The notes under the pieces were generated by a model. The model saw only the letters and a list, made by a program, of their open reading frames with translations. It did no database searches and was not told the DNA's origin. Shown piece after piece: positions 1 through 7,999 of a DNA stretch of 64,000 nucleotides. This stretch comes from CAWIUB01 sp963839995 (GTDB lineage: Bacteria; Actinomycetota; Actinomycetes; Mycobacteriales; Jatrophihabitantaceae). Every line of letters starts with the position of its first letter. Positions within the stretch are counted from its first letter, which is position 1. Where the stretch lies: contig CAWIXH010000003.1 in assembly GCA_963839995.1 (NCBI GenBank), positions 62,001 to 126,000 of the forward strand. The letters are read 5' to 3'. Made by a program: the position numbers and the translations under genes.

Positions 1-429
1 CAGCGTGGCGTCGGCGGTGCCGTTGAACGCCGCGCACCGCTCCCGGACCCAGGTGAAGAACGAGTGCGGGCGCGACCGGCGGCTGGACCGGCTCGCATCG
101 TGCCAGGTGACGTTGATGCTCTCCCACAGCTCGGTCGAGATGATCTCTCGCGAACGGCGGGCATTCTCCCGGGCAGCGCCGAGCGAGCCGATGACCGAGG
201 CCGGATTGGTCCGGTCCCACGCGAGCAGGTCCAGGACCTCGTCTGTGCCGACGGGACGCTCCGCGTCCTTGCCCATGGCGGCCAGCAGGGATGCGCAGAT
301 CACGCCCTCAGATGCCCACGGCTCGTCGATGAGCAGGCTGAGGTGGACGTCCAGGATGCGGCTGGTCTCCTCGGCCCGTTCGACGTAACGACCGATCCAA
401 TAGAGGGATTCGGCGATGCGGCTCAGCAC
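1..429 (-). CDS. Alpha-E domain protein (DUF403), partial
   Basis: The N-terminal 143 residues are present and the gene runs off the left edge. The start is the GTG at 429, giving MLSRIAESLYWIGRYVERAE, the typical opening of alpha-E proteins. Further in, the residues SREIISTELWESIN are also characteristic of the family. Members are all-helical proteins almost always paired with circularly permuted ATP-grasp proteins and often with transglutaminase-like proteins, in a peptide-ligase-like system whose substrate is not known. The start lies inside the 3' end of the upstream ATP-grasp gene (7-base overlap), so translation is probably coupled. Family assignment is firm; function is inferred from the pairing. 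Confidence 0.93.
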   Translation of the reverse strand, partial: MLSRIAESLYWIGRYVERAEETSRILDVHLSLLIDEPWASEGVICASLLAAMGKDAERPVGTDEVLDLLAWDRTNPASVIGSLGAARENARRSREIISTELWESINVTWHDASRSSRRSRPHSFFTWVRERCAAFNGTADATL

Positions 430-2009
430 GCGCGGCTCTGCTGCTGCTGTTGTTGCTGCTGCTGCTGGCGGATCTCCACGTCCACCGCGGCGTCCTGCTG
501 CGGAAGGGCGCCGTGTTCGTGACCCGCAGACCGGTCCGGTGATCGCGCCGGGATGTCGGGTACGGCACCTGGGACCCGGTTGCCGGCGAGCACCCAGGTG
601 TCCTTGGCGCCACCGCCCTGACTGGAGTTGACGACCAGCGACCCCTCGACGAGCGCCACCCGGGTCAGCCCGCCCGGCAGCACCCACACGTCGTTGCCGT
701 CGTTGACGGCGAACGGGCGCAGGTCGACGTGCCGCGGCGCTAGCCCGTCGTCGCTCAACGTCGGAACGGTCGACAGCTGCACGACCGGCTGCGCGATCCA
801 GCCCCGTGGATCGGCCCGCAGCGCCTTGCGGGCTCGGTCGAGATCCTTGGAGCTCGCCTGCGGCCCGACCACCAGCCCCTTGCCGCCCGACGCGTCGACC
901 GGCTTGACCACCAGCTCGGGTAGCCGGTCGAGTACCTCCTCGAGGGCGCCGCGATCCTCCAGCCGCCAGGTCTCGACATTGGGCAGAATCGGTTCCTCGG
1001 CGAGGAAGTAGCGCACCAGGTCCGGGAGGTAGGTGTAGATCAGCTTGTCGTCGGCGACTCCGTTGCCGACCGCGTTGGCGATCGTGACGTTGCCGGCTCG
1101 CGCCGCCGTCAGCAGGCCCGGGCAGCCCAGCATCGAGTCGTGCTTGAACTGCACGGGGTCGAGGTACTCGTCGTCGACACGCCGGTAGATGACGTCGACG
1201 CGCCGCTCGCCGCGGGTATCCCGCATCCGCACCGTGCCGCCGGAGCAGATCAGGTCGCGGCCTTCGACCAGCTCGACGCCCATCGTCCGGGCGATCCAGG
1301 CGTGCTCGAAGTAGGCGCTGTTGTAGACGCCCGGCGTCAGCACCACGACGCACGGATCGGTGACGCCGGGTGGGGCCGCTTTGCGCAAGGCGGCGAGCAA
1401 TCGCTGCGGGTAATGGGAAACCGGGCGCAACCGGACCTTGTGCAGCGTGTCGGCCCACTGTGGGCGCAGGGCACTGCGGTTGGCCAGCACGTAGCTCACG
1501 CCAGATGGCACCCGGACGTTGTCCTCGAGCACCCGGAAGGTGCCCTGCTCGTCGCGGATCAGGTCGATACCCGCCACATGCACCCGAACGCCGTTCGCGG
1601 GTTCGATGCCGTAGGCCTGGCGATGAAAGTGGCGCGACGACGTGACCACCCGGCGCGGCATGACGCCGTCGTCGACCACCCGAGCCGCGCCGTACACGTC
1701 CGCGAGGAACGCCTCGAGCGCCTTCACTCGTTGCTGGACGCCCGCCTCGATCGTCTGCCAGGTGTCGTCGTCGATGACGCGCGGCACGATATCGAGCGGG
1801 AAGGGACGCTCCTCTCCCCCGACATCGAAGGTGACGCCCTGATTGAGGTAGGCACGAGCGAGGGATTCCGAGCTCGAACGCAGCTCGCTGGTGCCCGAAC
1901 GCTGCAGCGACTCGTAGAGGGCCCGGTACGGTGCGCGCGCTTCGCCGGCGGCGCCAATCATCTCGTCCCACGCCGCACCAAGCCGGTAGTCGTCGAACAG
2001 GTCGCCCAC
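423..2009 (-). CDS. Circularly permuted ATP-grasp protein (DUF404/DUF407 type)
   Basis: This 528-aa protein starts MGDLFDDYRLGAAWDEM and carries the family's conserved blocks, including a lysine and glycine-rich nucleotide-binding stretch (VVKPVDASGGKGLVVGPQ). Circularly permuted ATP-grasp proteins are thought to form an amide or peptide bond with ATP; the substrate is unknown. It overlaps the alpha-E gene by 7 bases and the two form an operon. The C-terminus is odd: about 60 residues after the conserved domain end in ten consecutive glutamines (codons at 438–467) followed by SRAC. The tract is a CAG/CAA microsatellite, so its length may vary between strains. Confidence 0.93.
   Translation of the reverse strand: MGDLFDDYRLGAAWDEMIGAAGEARAPYRALYESLQRSGTSELRSSSESLARAYLNQGVTFDVGGEERPFPLDIVPRVIDDDTWQTIEAGVQQRVKALEAFLADVYGAARVVDDGVMPRRVVTSSRHFHRQAYGIEPANGVRVHVAGIDLIRDEQGTFRVLEDNVRVPSGVSYVLANRSALRPQWADTLHKVRLRPVSHYPQRLLAALRKAAPPGVTDPCVVVLTPGVYNSAYFEHAWIARTMGVELVEGRDLICSGGTVRMRDTRGERRVDVIYRRVDDEYLDPVQFKHDSMLGCPGLLTAARAGNVTIANAVGNGVADDKLIYTYLPDLVRYFLAEEPILPNVETWRLEDRGALEEVLDRLPELVVKPVDASGGKGLVVGPQASSKDLDRARKALRADPRGWIAQPVVQLSTVPTLSDDGLAPRHVDLRPFAVNDGNDVWVLPGGLTRVALVEGSLVVNSSQGGGAKDTWVLAGNRVPGAVPDIPARSPDRSAGHEHGALPQQDAAVDVEIRQQQQQQQQQQSRAC
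438..467 (-). repeat. CAG/CAA microsatellite encoding ten glutamines
   Basis: On the minus strand ten consecutive Gln codons (eight CAG, two CAA in the middle) lie 12 bases before the stop of the ATP-grasp gene and just upstream of the alpha-E start. Loss or gain of whole triplets would keep the frame, while other slippage would alter coupling to the downstream gene. Confidence 0.9.
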
Positions 2010-2069
2010 CTGAGAGATCGTATGGCGGAACTGTGTCGGCAGTGTGTCCCCCCGATCCGGTCCGAACTG

Positions 2070-3158
2070 TCAAGCGCCTATCCGGTCGGCGGCGAGCTCG
2101 ATACGTTCGTCCGGCTGTACGGCAGCGACGCGGACGAAGCCGGCGGAACGGGCGCCGTAGAACTCGCCCGGCGAGACGACGATCCCGGCGCGTTTGGCCA
2201 GATCATGGGCCGCGGCCCACGCATCGCCGTCCGGGACGGCCACCCACAGGTAGAACGCGCCGCCCGGCAGGTCCGCGACGTAACCAGCCGCCGCCAGGAT
2301 CTGCCGCAGTCGGTGCAACCGTCGCAGATACCGCCCATGCTGCGCCTCGACGTGGGCGTCGTCGCCGAGCGCGAGGACGGCAGCGTTCTGCACCGGCCCC
2401 GGCGGCATCAGCCCAGCGTGCTTGCGCACCTCGCGCAGGTAGTGCACCAGCTCGGAATCACCCGCGTAGAAGCCGATTCTGGCGCCAGCGAAGTTGTCCC
2501 TCTTGGACAGCGAGTGCACTGCCAGGACGCCTTCCGTGCCGTGCGCAAGGATCGTCGTCGGCGGGCTCGCCCAGCTGAACTCGACGTAGCACTCGTCCGA
2601 GAGCACCGGCACGCTGCGCGCCCGCCCCCAGGCCGCCGCCGCGCCGAGGTCGCGCAGCTCGCCGGTCGGATTGCCCGGCGAGTTGACCCAAACGCACAGC
2701 GCCCGCTCGGCGTCCGCATCGGCGACCTCGGCCAGCGCCTGGTAGGGCACCGCCCGCAGGCCGCCGAGGGTCGCGCCCATCTCGTACGTGGGGTAGCTGA
2801 TCGCCGGGCAGAGGACGGTGTCGCGCGACGGATCACGCAGCTTGAGGTAGTGCGGGACAGACGCGACGAACTCCTTCGTACCGACGCAAGCCGCCAGCTG
2901 GCTCACCGGGTCGACCGTGGCGCCGAGCCGCCGCGCGATCCACTGTGCGGCGGCCGCCCGGAAGGCCGGCGTCCCGATCGAGGGTGGATAGCCACGGGCC
3001 GTCTCGCCGCTGGCGAGCGCCGCGATCACCTCGGCGGGCGGCGGATCGCAGGGCGTGCCGATCGACAGATCGACCGCGCCCCCGTCGTGCCCAGCGGCGA
3101 CGGCGATCACCTCGTCGAGCCGCTCGTACGGGTACGGCGGCGGAACGAATCCGGTCAT
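2070..3158 (-). CDS. dapC: N-succinyldiaminopimelate aminotransferase DapC
   Basis: This 362-aa fold-type I PLP aminotransferase catalyses the transamination of N-succinyl-2-amino-6-ketopimelate to N-succinyl-LL-2,6-diaminopimelate in lysine and peptidoglycan precursor synthesis. The Schiff-base lysine is K219 in the motif HSLSKRDN. The N-terminus (FVPPPYPYERLDE) and the substrate-side motif NSPGNPTGE at about 159 match actinobacterial DapC. It lies 11 bases downstream of the large Fe-S oxidoreductase on the same strand. In relatives dapC often sits next to the ferredoxin gene fdxA, which here is 20 kb away at 22860. The partners dapE and dapD are also in this window. Confidence 0.93.
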   Translation of the reverse strand: MTGFVPPPYPYERLDEVIAVAAGHDGGAVDLSIGTPCDPPPAEVIAALASGETARGYPPSIGTPAFRAAAAQWIARRLGATVDPVSQLAACVGTKEFVASVPHYLKLRDPSRDTVLCPAISYPTYEMGATLGGLRAVPYQALAEVADADAERALCVWVNSPGNPTGELRDLGAAAAWGRARSVPVLSDECYVEFSWASPPTTILAHGTEGVLAVHSLSKRDNFAGARIGFYAGDSELVHYLREVRKHAGLMPPGPVQNAAVLALGDDAHVEAQHGRYLRRLHRLRQILAAAGYVADLPGGAFYLWVAVPDGDAWAAAHDLAKRAGIVVSPGEFYGARSAGFVRVAAVQPDERIELAADRIGA

Positions 3159-3169
3159 CGGCCCACTCC

Positions 3170-6022
3170 TTACCCTGGGTCTTGGCCCCGTTGCAGGGTT
3201 TGCTGCGGCGTGTCGCCCTGCTCAGGGGCCAAGCTCGGCGGCAGGTGGTCGGCCAACAGTTCTGCCAGGTGGACGGCTCGCCGTCCGGCCAGCTGGTCGA
3301 GCTGGGTGCGACAGGAGAAGCCGTCGGCAACTACCACGGCGTCGTGCGGCGCAGCGCGGACCGCCGGCAGCAGCGCCGTCTCGGCGACCGCCACCGACAC
3401 GTCGTAGTGGCCGAGTTCGACGCCGAAGTTGCCGGCCAGCCCGCAGCAGCCGCCTACGGCGTCGATCGACGCGCCCGCGTCGGCCAGCAGTCCCGCGTCG
3501 GCGTCCCAGCCGAGAACGGCGTGCTGGTGGCAGTGCGGCTGGGCGACACCGCGCACATCGTCGAGACGGGGCGCCCGCCACATCGGCGTGGCCTGGAGCA
3601 GCTCGGCCAGGGTGTGCGTCGCGCCGGCGATCCCCGCGGCTCGAGGATCGTCGCTCAGCAGCTCGGTCAAGTCGTGGCGCAATACGGCCGTGCAGGACGG
3701 TTCGAGCCCGACGATCGGCATGTCGGCGGGCAGCACGTCCAGTGTCCGCCGTAGCTGCCTGCGCGCGCCGTCGAGCTGGCCAGTCGAGATCCACGTCAGT
3801 CCACAGCAGACCGGACGATCGGGGATCCGCACCGAATAGCCGGCATCTTCCAGCACGTGCACGGCCGCGACACCGACCGCGGGCGAGAAGTGATCGGTGA
3901 AGGTGTCCACCCAGACCAGCACCGGATTCCCTTGCGTGGCAGGACGATTCGCGAACCACTGCCGGAAGGTGTGCGGCGCGAACGAGGGAAGCGGACGGCG
4001 GGCGTCGATGCCGCCGAGCCATTTCGCCACGCCCGCTACTGGACGAGGGCGAAGGGCGCCGTTCGCCAGCCCCGGCGCACGAGACGCGAGGCTGGCCCAG
4101 CGCGGCAGCCAGCCGAGCGCGTAGTGCGACCGCGGCCGCAACCGTCGTCGATACCGCTGATGCAGCACCTCGGCCTTGTAAGTGGCCATGTCGATACCGG
4201 TTGGGCAGTCGCTCGCGCAGCCCTTGCACGAGAGACACAGGTCGAGCGACTCGGCTAGCTCGACGGAACGCCAGTTCTTGACCAGCGAGCCGTTCGCGAG
4301 TTCCTGTAGCACCCGCGCGCGGCCGCGAGTCGAGTCCTTCTCGTCGCGCGTCGCCAGGTACGACGGACACATCACCCCACCGGTGGACGTGGTGTCGGCC
4401 CGGCACTTGCCGACCCCGACGCAGCGATGCACCGCTGCGGTCAGGTCGCCGCCATCCTGACCGTACGCGAACGCCAGGTCGCGCCGCAGCGGCCGAGCCG
4501 CCGGCACTCGAAGGTCAGCGTCCAGTGCAGCCGGTGCCACGACCACGCCAGGGTTCAGCAGGTCGTCCGGGTCGAACAGCTGCTTGACGGCGGCGAACGT
4601 GCCGATGGCTTCGGCTGAATACATGTGCGGCAGCAGCTCGCCGCGGGCGCGGCCGTCGCCGTGCTCACCCGACATCGAGCCGCCATAGTTGCCGGCCAGC
4701 CGCGCGGCGTCCGTGACGAAATCGCGCAGCCGACGCGGTCGCTCCGCCAGCGGGAAGTCGATCCGCGCGTGCACGCAGCCGTCGCCGAAATGGCCGTACA
4801 TCAGCCCGTCCAGGCCGTACTGATCCAGCAATCCGCGTAGCTCGCGCAGGTAGCCGCCGAGCCGCTCCGGGGGGACGGCGGAATCCTCCCAGCCGGGCCA
4901 GGCCGGCTCGTTCGCGGGCGTCCGGCCGCCGAGACCGGCGCCGTCCTCGCGGATGCGCCACAGCGCTGCGGCCTCGCCGCCGACGACGACGGCCGAGTCG
5001 AGGCAACCGGCGCCGGCGATCAGCCTCCCGGCTGCGGCCCGCGCCTCGTCGAGCGTCTCGCCGGCCGTCTCGACAAACAGCCACCCCGCGCCGCGTGGCA
5101 GGTCCGGCACCGCGCCCGGACCGCGACGGGCTCGAACGACGTCTACCAGCCTGGCGTCCATGCCCTCGAGCGCTGCCGGGCCGTGCGGCAACAGCGCAGG
5201 CACTGCGTCCGCAGCCGCCGCGATGTCCGGGTAACTGAGCACCGCCAGCGCCGTTGCCGCCGGGCTGTGCACAAGACGGACGGTAGCCTGCAGGATCACG
5301 CCCAGCGTGCCCTCCGTGCCGACCAGGAACTTGGCCAAGTCGCCGCCGTTCTCTGGCAGCAGGTGCTCGAGCGAGTAGCCGGACACCTGCCGGGTGAACC
5401 GGCCGAACTCGGTCCTGATCAGATCGAGGCGGTCGCGCACGGCCCCGTCCAGGCCGTCGATCGGCAATGGCTCCTGGCCATGGCGGCGAGCGGTAATTCG
5501 CTCCCCGGAGCCGGTGACCAGCTCGACGTCGACGACGTTCTCGGCGCTGCGCCCGTAGCGCAGGGCGCGGGATCCGCAGGCGTTGTTGCCCAGCGCTCCG
5601 CCGATGGTGGCGCGCGCATGCGTGGACGGGTCGGGACCGAACCGCAACCCGTGCGGCGCAGCGGCCGCCGTGATCGCGTCGAGTATCGCGCCTGGCTGTA
5701 CGACCGCCGTCCGGGCATCGCGGTCGACCTGCAACACCTGGTTCAAATGCCGAGAGAAGTCCGCCACGACGCCGGGCCCAATGGCGTTGCCGGCGATCGA
5801 CGTGCCGGCGCCGCGAGCGGTGAGTGGCACGCCGTGCTCACGACACGTGGCCAGCGTGGCCAGCACCTCGTCCACGCTGCGCGGGAAGACGACCGCCTCC
5901 GGCACGACGCGATAGTTCGACGCGTCTGACGAATACTCGGCACGCCGCCGGGGCGAATCGTCCACCTCGGCGATGCCCGCACGCCGCAGGGCATCGGCGA
6001 ACGGGGCAAGCACCCGATCCAT
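3170..6022 (-). CDS. FAD-linked oxidase / Fe-S oxidoreductase (GlcD–GlcF-like fusion)
   Basis: This 950-aa soluble protein joins a D-lactate/glycolate dehydrogenase-like flavoprotein to an iron-sulfur subunit. Residues 35–250 form the PCMH-type FAD domain (GAGTSIAGNA at 71, GGALGNNACGSR at 141), and residues 250–495 the FAD-oxidase C-terminal domain (GHFGDGCVH at 410, GEHGDGR at 452). Two ferredoxin-type cysteine clusters follow. The first is unusual in spacing (C534, C540, C552); the second is a regular CxxCxxCxxxC (C596, C599, C602, C606). CCG motifs at 739 and 859 bind further cofactors in GlcF/GlpC proteins. It probably oxidises a 2-hydroxy acid and passes electrons onward; the substrate cannot be told from sequence. 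Confidence 0.9.
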   Translation of the reverse strand: MDRVLAPFADALRRAGIAEVDDSPRRRAEYSSDASNYRVVPEAVVFPRSVDEVLATLATCREHGVPLTARGAGTSIAGNAIGPGVVADFSRHLNQVLQVDRDARTAVVQPGAILDAITAAAAPHGLRFGPDPSTHARATIGGALGNNACGSRALRYGRSAENVVDVELVTGSGERITARRHGQEPLPIDGLDGAVRDRLDLIRTEFGRFTRQVSGYSLEHLLPENGGDLAKFLVGTEGTLGVILQATVRLVHSPAATALAVLSYPDIAAAADAVPALLPHGPAALEGMDARLVDVVRARRGPGAVPDLPRGAGWLFVETAGETLDEARAAAGRLIAGAGCLDSAVVVGGEAAALWRIREDGAGLGGRTPANEPAWPGWEDSAVPPERLGGYLRELRGLLDQYGLDGLMYGHFGDGCVHARIDFPLAERPRRLRDFVTDAARLAGNYGGSMSGEHGDGRARGELLPHMYSAEAIGTFAAVKQLFDPDDLLNPGVVVAPAALDADLRVPAARPLRRDLAFAYGQDGGDLTAAVHRCVGVGKCRADTTSTGGVMCPSYLATRDEKDSTRGRARVLQELANGSLVKNWRSVELAESLDLCLSCKGCASDCPTGIDMATYKAEVLHQRYRRRLRPRSHYALGWLPRWASLASRAPGLANGALRPRPVAGVAKWLGGIDARRPLPSFAPHTFRQWFANRPATQGNPVLVWVDTFTDHFSPAVGVAAVHVLEDAGYSVRIPDRPVCCGLTWISTGQLDGARRQLRRTLDVLPADMPIVGLEPSCTAVLRHDLTELLSDDPRAAGIAGATHTLAELLQATPMWRAPRLDDVRGVAQPHCHQHAVLGWDADAGLLADAGASIDAVGGCCGLAGNFGVELGHYDVSVAVAETALLPAVRAAPHDAVVVADGFSCRTQLDQLAGRRAVHLAELLADHLPPSLAPEQGDTPQQTLQRGQDPG

Positions 6023-6037
6023 TCTGCTGCACCCGGT

Positions 6038-6469
6038 TCACTCGGTGAGCGGATCGAGCATCCGCAGCCCAGGAAACCGGGCAAGACCCCGATCGATCGT
6101 GACGAGGGTGGCGCCGTTCTCGAGCGCTAGCGCCGCGAGGTACGCGTCGGGCACGACGTTCGCCCGCGCCTGTGCCCGGCGCACGAGATCGGCGAAGATC
6201 TCCCAGTGCCGAGGTCCGGGCGCGACGATGGTCGCGGCAGGGGCCCGGCGAACGGTCTCGCAGAAGTCAAGCGCCCCGTCGGGCGGTGTCGCCGGCGAGA
6301 AGAGACGGTGGTTGGTCACGATGCGGATAAAGGCGCTTAGCACAAGTTCGCTCACGCCGAATACCTCGGGCCCGGCTAGACGTCTCTCCAGCCACTGGCG
6401 GTACTCACCGTGATTTCGCGCATCGCGGCGGCGGGCTTTGATGAAGACGTTGACGTCAGCGATGAGCAC
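6038..6469 (-). CDS. vapC: VapC-family PIN-domain ribonuclease toxin
   Basis: This 143-aa PIN domain has the early acidic residue in MLIADVNVF (D5), a central acidic residue in the SELVLSAF region, and late acidic residues around VPDAYLAALAL and TIDRGLARF. VapC toxins are Mg-dependent endoribonucleases that cut tRNA or rRNA until blocked by VapB. The start is GTG at 6469, overlapping the TAG stop of the antitoxin gene by one base (TAGTG), a normal toxin-antitoxin arrangement. Target RNA cannot be predicted. Confidence 0.9.
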   Translation of the reverse strand: MLIADVNVFIKARRRDARNHGEYRQWLERRLAGPEVFGVSELVLSAFIRIVTNHRLFSPATPPDGALDFCETVRRAPAATIVAPGPRHWEIFADLVRRAQARANVVPDAYLAALALENGATLVTIDRGLARFPGLRMLDPLTE

Positions 6470-6732
6470 TAGTCGTCACGCCGTGGCCACTCGTTATCGC
6501 CAAGTGCCTCGGCGAGGGCTTCCTTGTCATTGATGTCGACGAGGGGTTCGGCGTTTGGATCTCCATCGGTCGGCAGCACGATTCGAATGGGGCGGCGTTT
6601 CGGCTCTGCCATGCGGGCCAGCGTTCTCCGCAAGGAGTCGTCGATGATCTCACCCAGCGTGCGATGCTGGCGAGCGGCGAGCACCTTCGCCTCGGCGAGC
6701 AGGTGCTCGTCGATGTTCACCGTCGTCCGCAC
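6469..6732 (-). CDS. vapB: VapB-family antitoxin (ribbon-helix-helix type)
   Basis: This 87-aa protein begins MRTTVNIDEHLLAEAKVLAA (GTG start), the typical ribbon-helix-helix DNA-binding start of VapB antitoxins. The C-terminal part is acidic (DINDKEALAEALGDNEW) and would wrap the toxin. It is immediately upstream of vapC. The short AT-rich palindromic stretch just before it is the expected autoregulatory operator. Confidence 0.9.
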   Translation of the reverse strand: MRTTVNIDEHLLAEAKVLAARQHRTLGEIIDDSLRRTLARMAEPKRRPIRIVLPTDGDPNAEPLVDINDKEALAEALGDNEWPRRDD

Positions 6733-6740
6733 GCCCGCAT

Positions 6741-6775
6741 CATATCATCACGTATGTACATCATGATGCGCCAGG
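6741..6775 (-). promoter_or_regulatory. Probable vapBC promoter/operator
   Basis: Between vapB and the oxidase gene is a marked AT-rich island in otherwise GC-rich DNA. It contains the perfect 10-bp palindrome CATCATGATG (6759–6768) next to GTAC and ATGAT repeats. It overlaps the 3' end of the oxidase gene. VapBC complexes bind such palindromes; the assignment here rests on position and symmetry only. Confidence 0.5.
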
Positions 6776-7926
6776 AACGACGGTGGCGGTGTGCCGTCGA
6801 GGGCGAGCGCGACGGCAGACCGGGCGGCGACCGGGCCGACCAGGTTCCCGGTGCCGTTGTAGCCGCCACACGCCACGACTCCGGGCATCACCTGGGTGCA
6901 CACCGGCCAGCCGTCGCCGGTGAAGCCCACCGACGCCCCCCAGCGGTGGGTCACCTGGACCGGTCCGCCCGCGAGCCGGGACGCCGCCTGCTCGATCCAT
7001 GCCTGGACGGGCCCGGTAGGTGCGGTGTCGGTCGTCCACTCGTCAGCGGCGAACAGATCCCGGCCGCCGCCGACGAACAGCCGCCCGGACGCGTCCTGCT
7101 GGGCGTAGTCGTATCCCCACCGGCCATAGACTGGGCACGGCAGCCGCGCGGGGAGCGGCGCGGTCGCCAGCATCTGCAGCCGGGCGGTGCGCACCGTGCC
7201 GGCCAGCTGGGGTAGCAGCACGTCGAGCCCGCCGTCGACCGCCACGATCACCATGCCAGCGCTGACCACGCCGTACTCGGTGACCACCCGGCCGGCCTCG
7301 ACGGTGCGCACCCGGGTCTGCTCGTGCAGGGCGGCCCGGTCCCGCAGCAGCGCGGCGAGGCGGAGCGCCCGCCGCGCCGGATTCATCGCCGCGTCGTCGG
7401 GCAGGAACAATCCACGGCCCAGCGGCCCGTCATAGTCGCGCACCGCGAAGCCGTACCGCCGCAGCGCCGCGGCGTGGGCGGTGCAGTCGGCCAGTTCGGC
7501 GACGCGATCTACCTCCTCGGCGGCATCCCGCGGCTCGCCGGGCAACCCGGCCAGCCGGATCGAGCCGACCCGGCGCACCACGTCTGGCCCCAGCGTCTGC
7601 ACCAGCCGGTCGAGTTCCGCGAGGGTCGCCCGGTACAGCCCCACCGCCGCGCCCGCTCCCCATCGCTCGATCGCGGTGTGCAGGTACGCCGCGGCACCCG
7701 CGAGCAGGAAACCTCCGTTTCGTCCCGCGGCGCCGGCTGCCACCCGGCCGGCGTCCAATGCGACCACGGTGAGGCCGCGCTCGAGCAGCGCGTCAACGGC
7801 AGCCAGCCCCGAACCGCCCAGGCCGACCACGCAGGCGTCGGCCGTGCGGCCACCAGGTAACGGCGGCAACCCGGGCCACGACGCGACGACCGGATCGTCA
7901 TCCCAGGCCACACCCGACGCGCTCAC
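6748..7926 (-). CDS. FAD-dependent oxidoreductase (DadA/glycine oxidase-like)
   Basis: The protein (392 aa from the chosen GTG at 7926) has a Rossmann FAD motif (ACVVGLGGSGLAAVDALLERG) near its N-terminus, followed by RNGGFLLAGAAAY, and a C-terminal FAD-closing motif (HRWGASVGFTGDGWP ... GYNGTGN). These mark the D-amino-acid oxidase/sarcosine oxidase (DAO) family, which deaminates amino acids or secondary amines with O2 or a quinone. The reading frame stays open upstream to 8145 inside glgC, but the family consensus fits a start at 7926 or the GTG at 7911. Substrate unknown. Confidence 0.83.
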   Translation of the reverse strand: MSASGVAWDDDPVVASWPGLPPLPGGRTADACVVGLGGSGLAAVDALLERGLTVVALDAGRVAAGAAGRNGGFLLAGAAAYLHTAIERWGAGAAVGLYRATLAELDRLVQTLGPDVVRRVGSIRLAGLPGEPRDAAEEVDRVAELADCTAHAAALRRYGFAVRDYDGPLGRGLFLPDDAAMNPARRALRLAALLRDRAALHEQTRVRTVEAGRVVTEYGVVSAGMVIVAVDGGLDVLLPQLAGTVRTARLQMLATAPLPARLPCPVYGRWGYDYAQQDASGRLFVGGGRDLFAADEWTTDTAPTGPVQAWIEQAASRLAGGPVQVTHRWGASVGFTGDGWPVCTQVMPGVVACGGYNGTGNLVGPVAARSAVALALDGTPPPSFLAHHDVHT

Positions 7927-7935
7927 CGAGCGCAG

Positions 7936-7979
7936 TTGTTCGACCCCCGCGGTGTCCCACCGCGTCGCCAGTCGAACAG
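7936..7979. repeat. Dispersed palindrome, family 1, copy 1
   Basis: Arms TGTTCGAC and GTCGAACA enclose an inner hairpin CGCGGTG-TCC-CACCGCG. It lies between the start of the DAO-family gene and the stop of glgC. Three more elements with the same arms occur in this window at 20952, 25139 and 55981. Confidence 0.75.
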
Positions 7980-7999
7980 GTCCGAGGGAGGGGTCGAGG

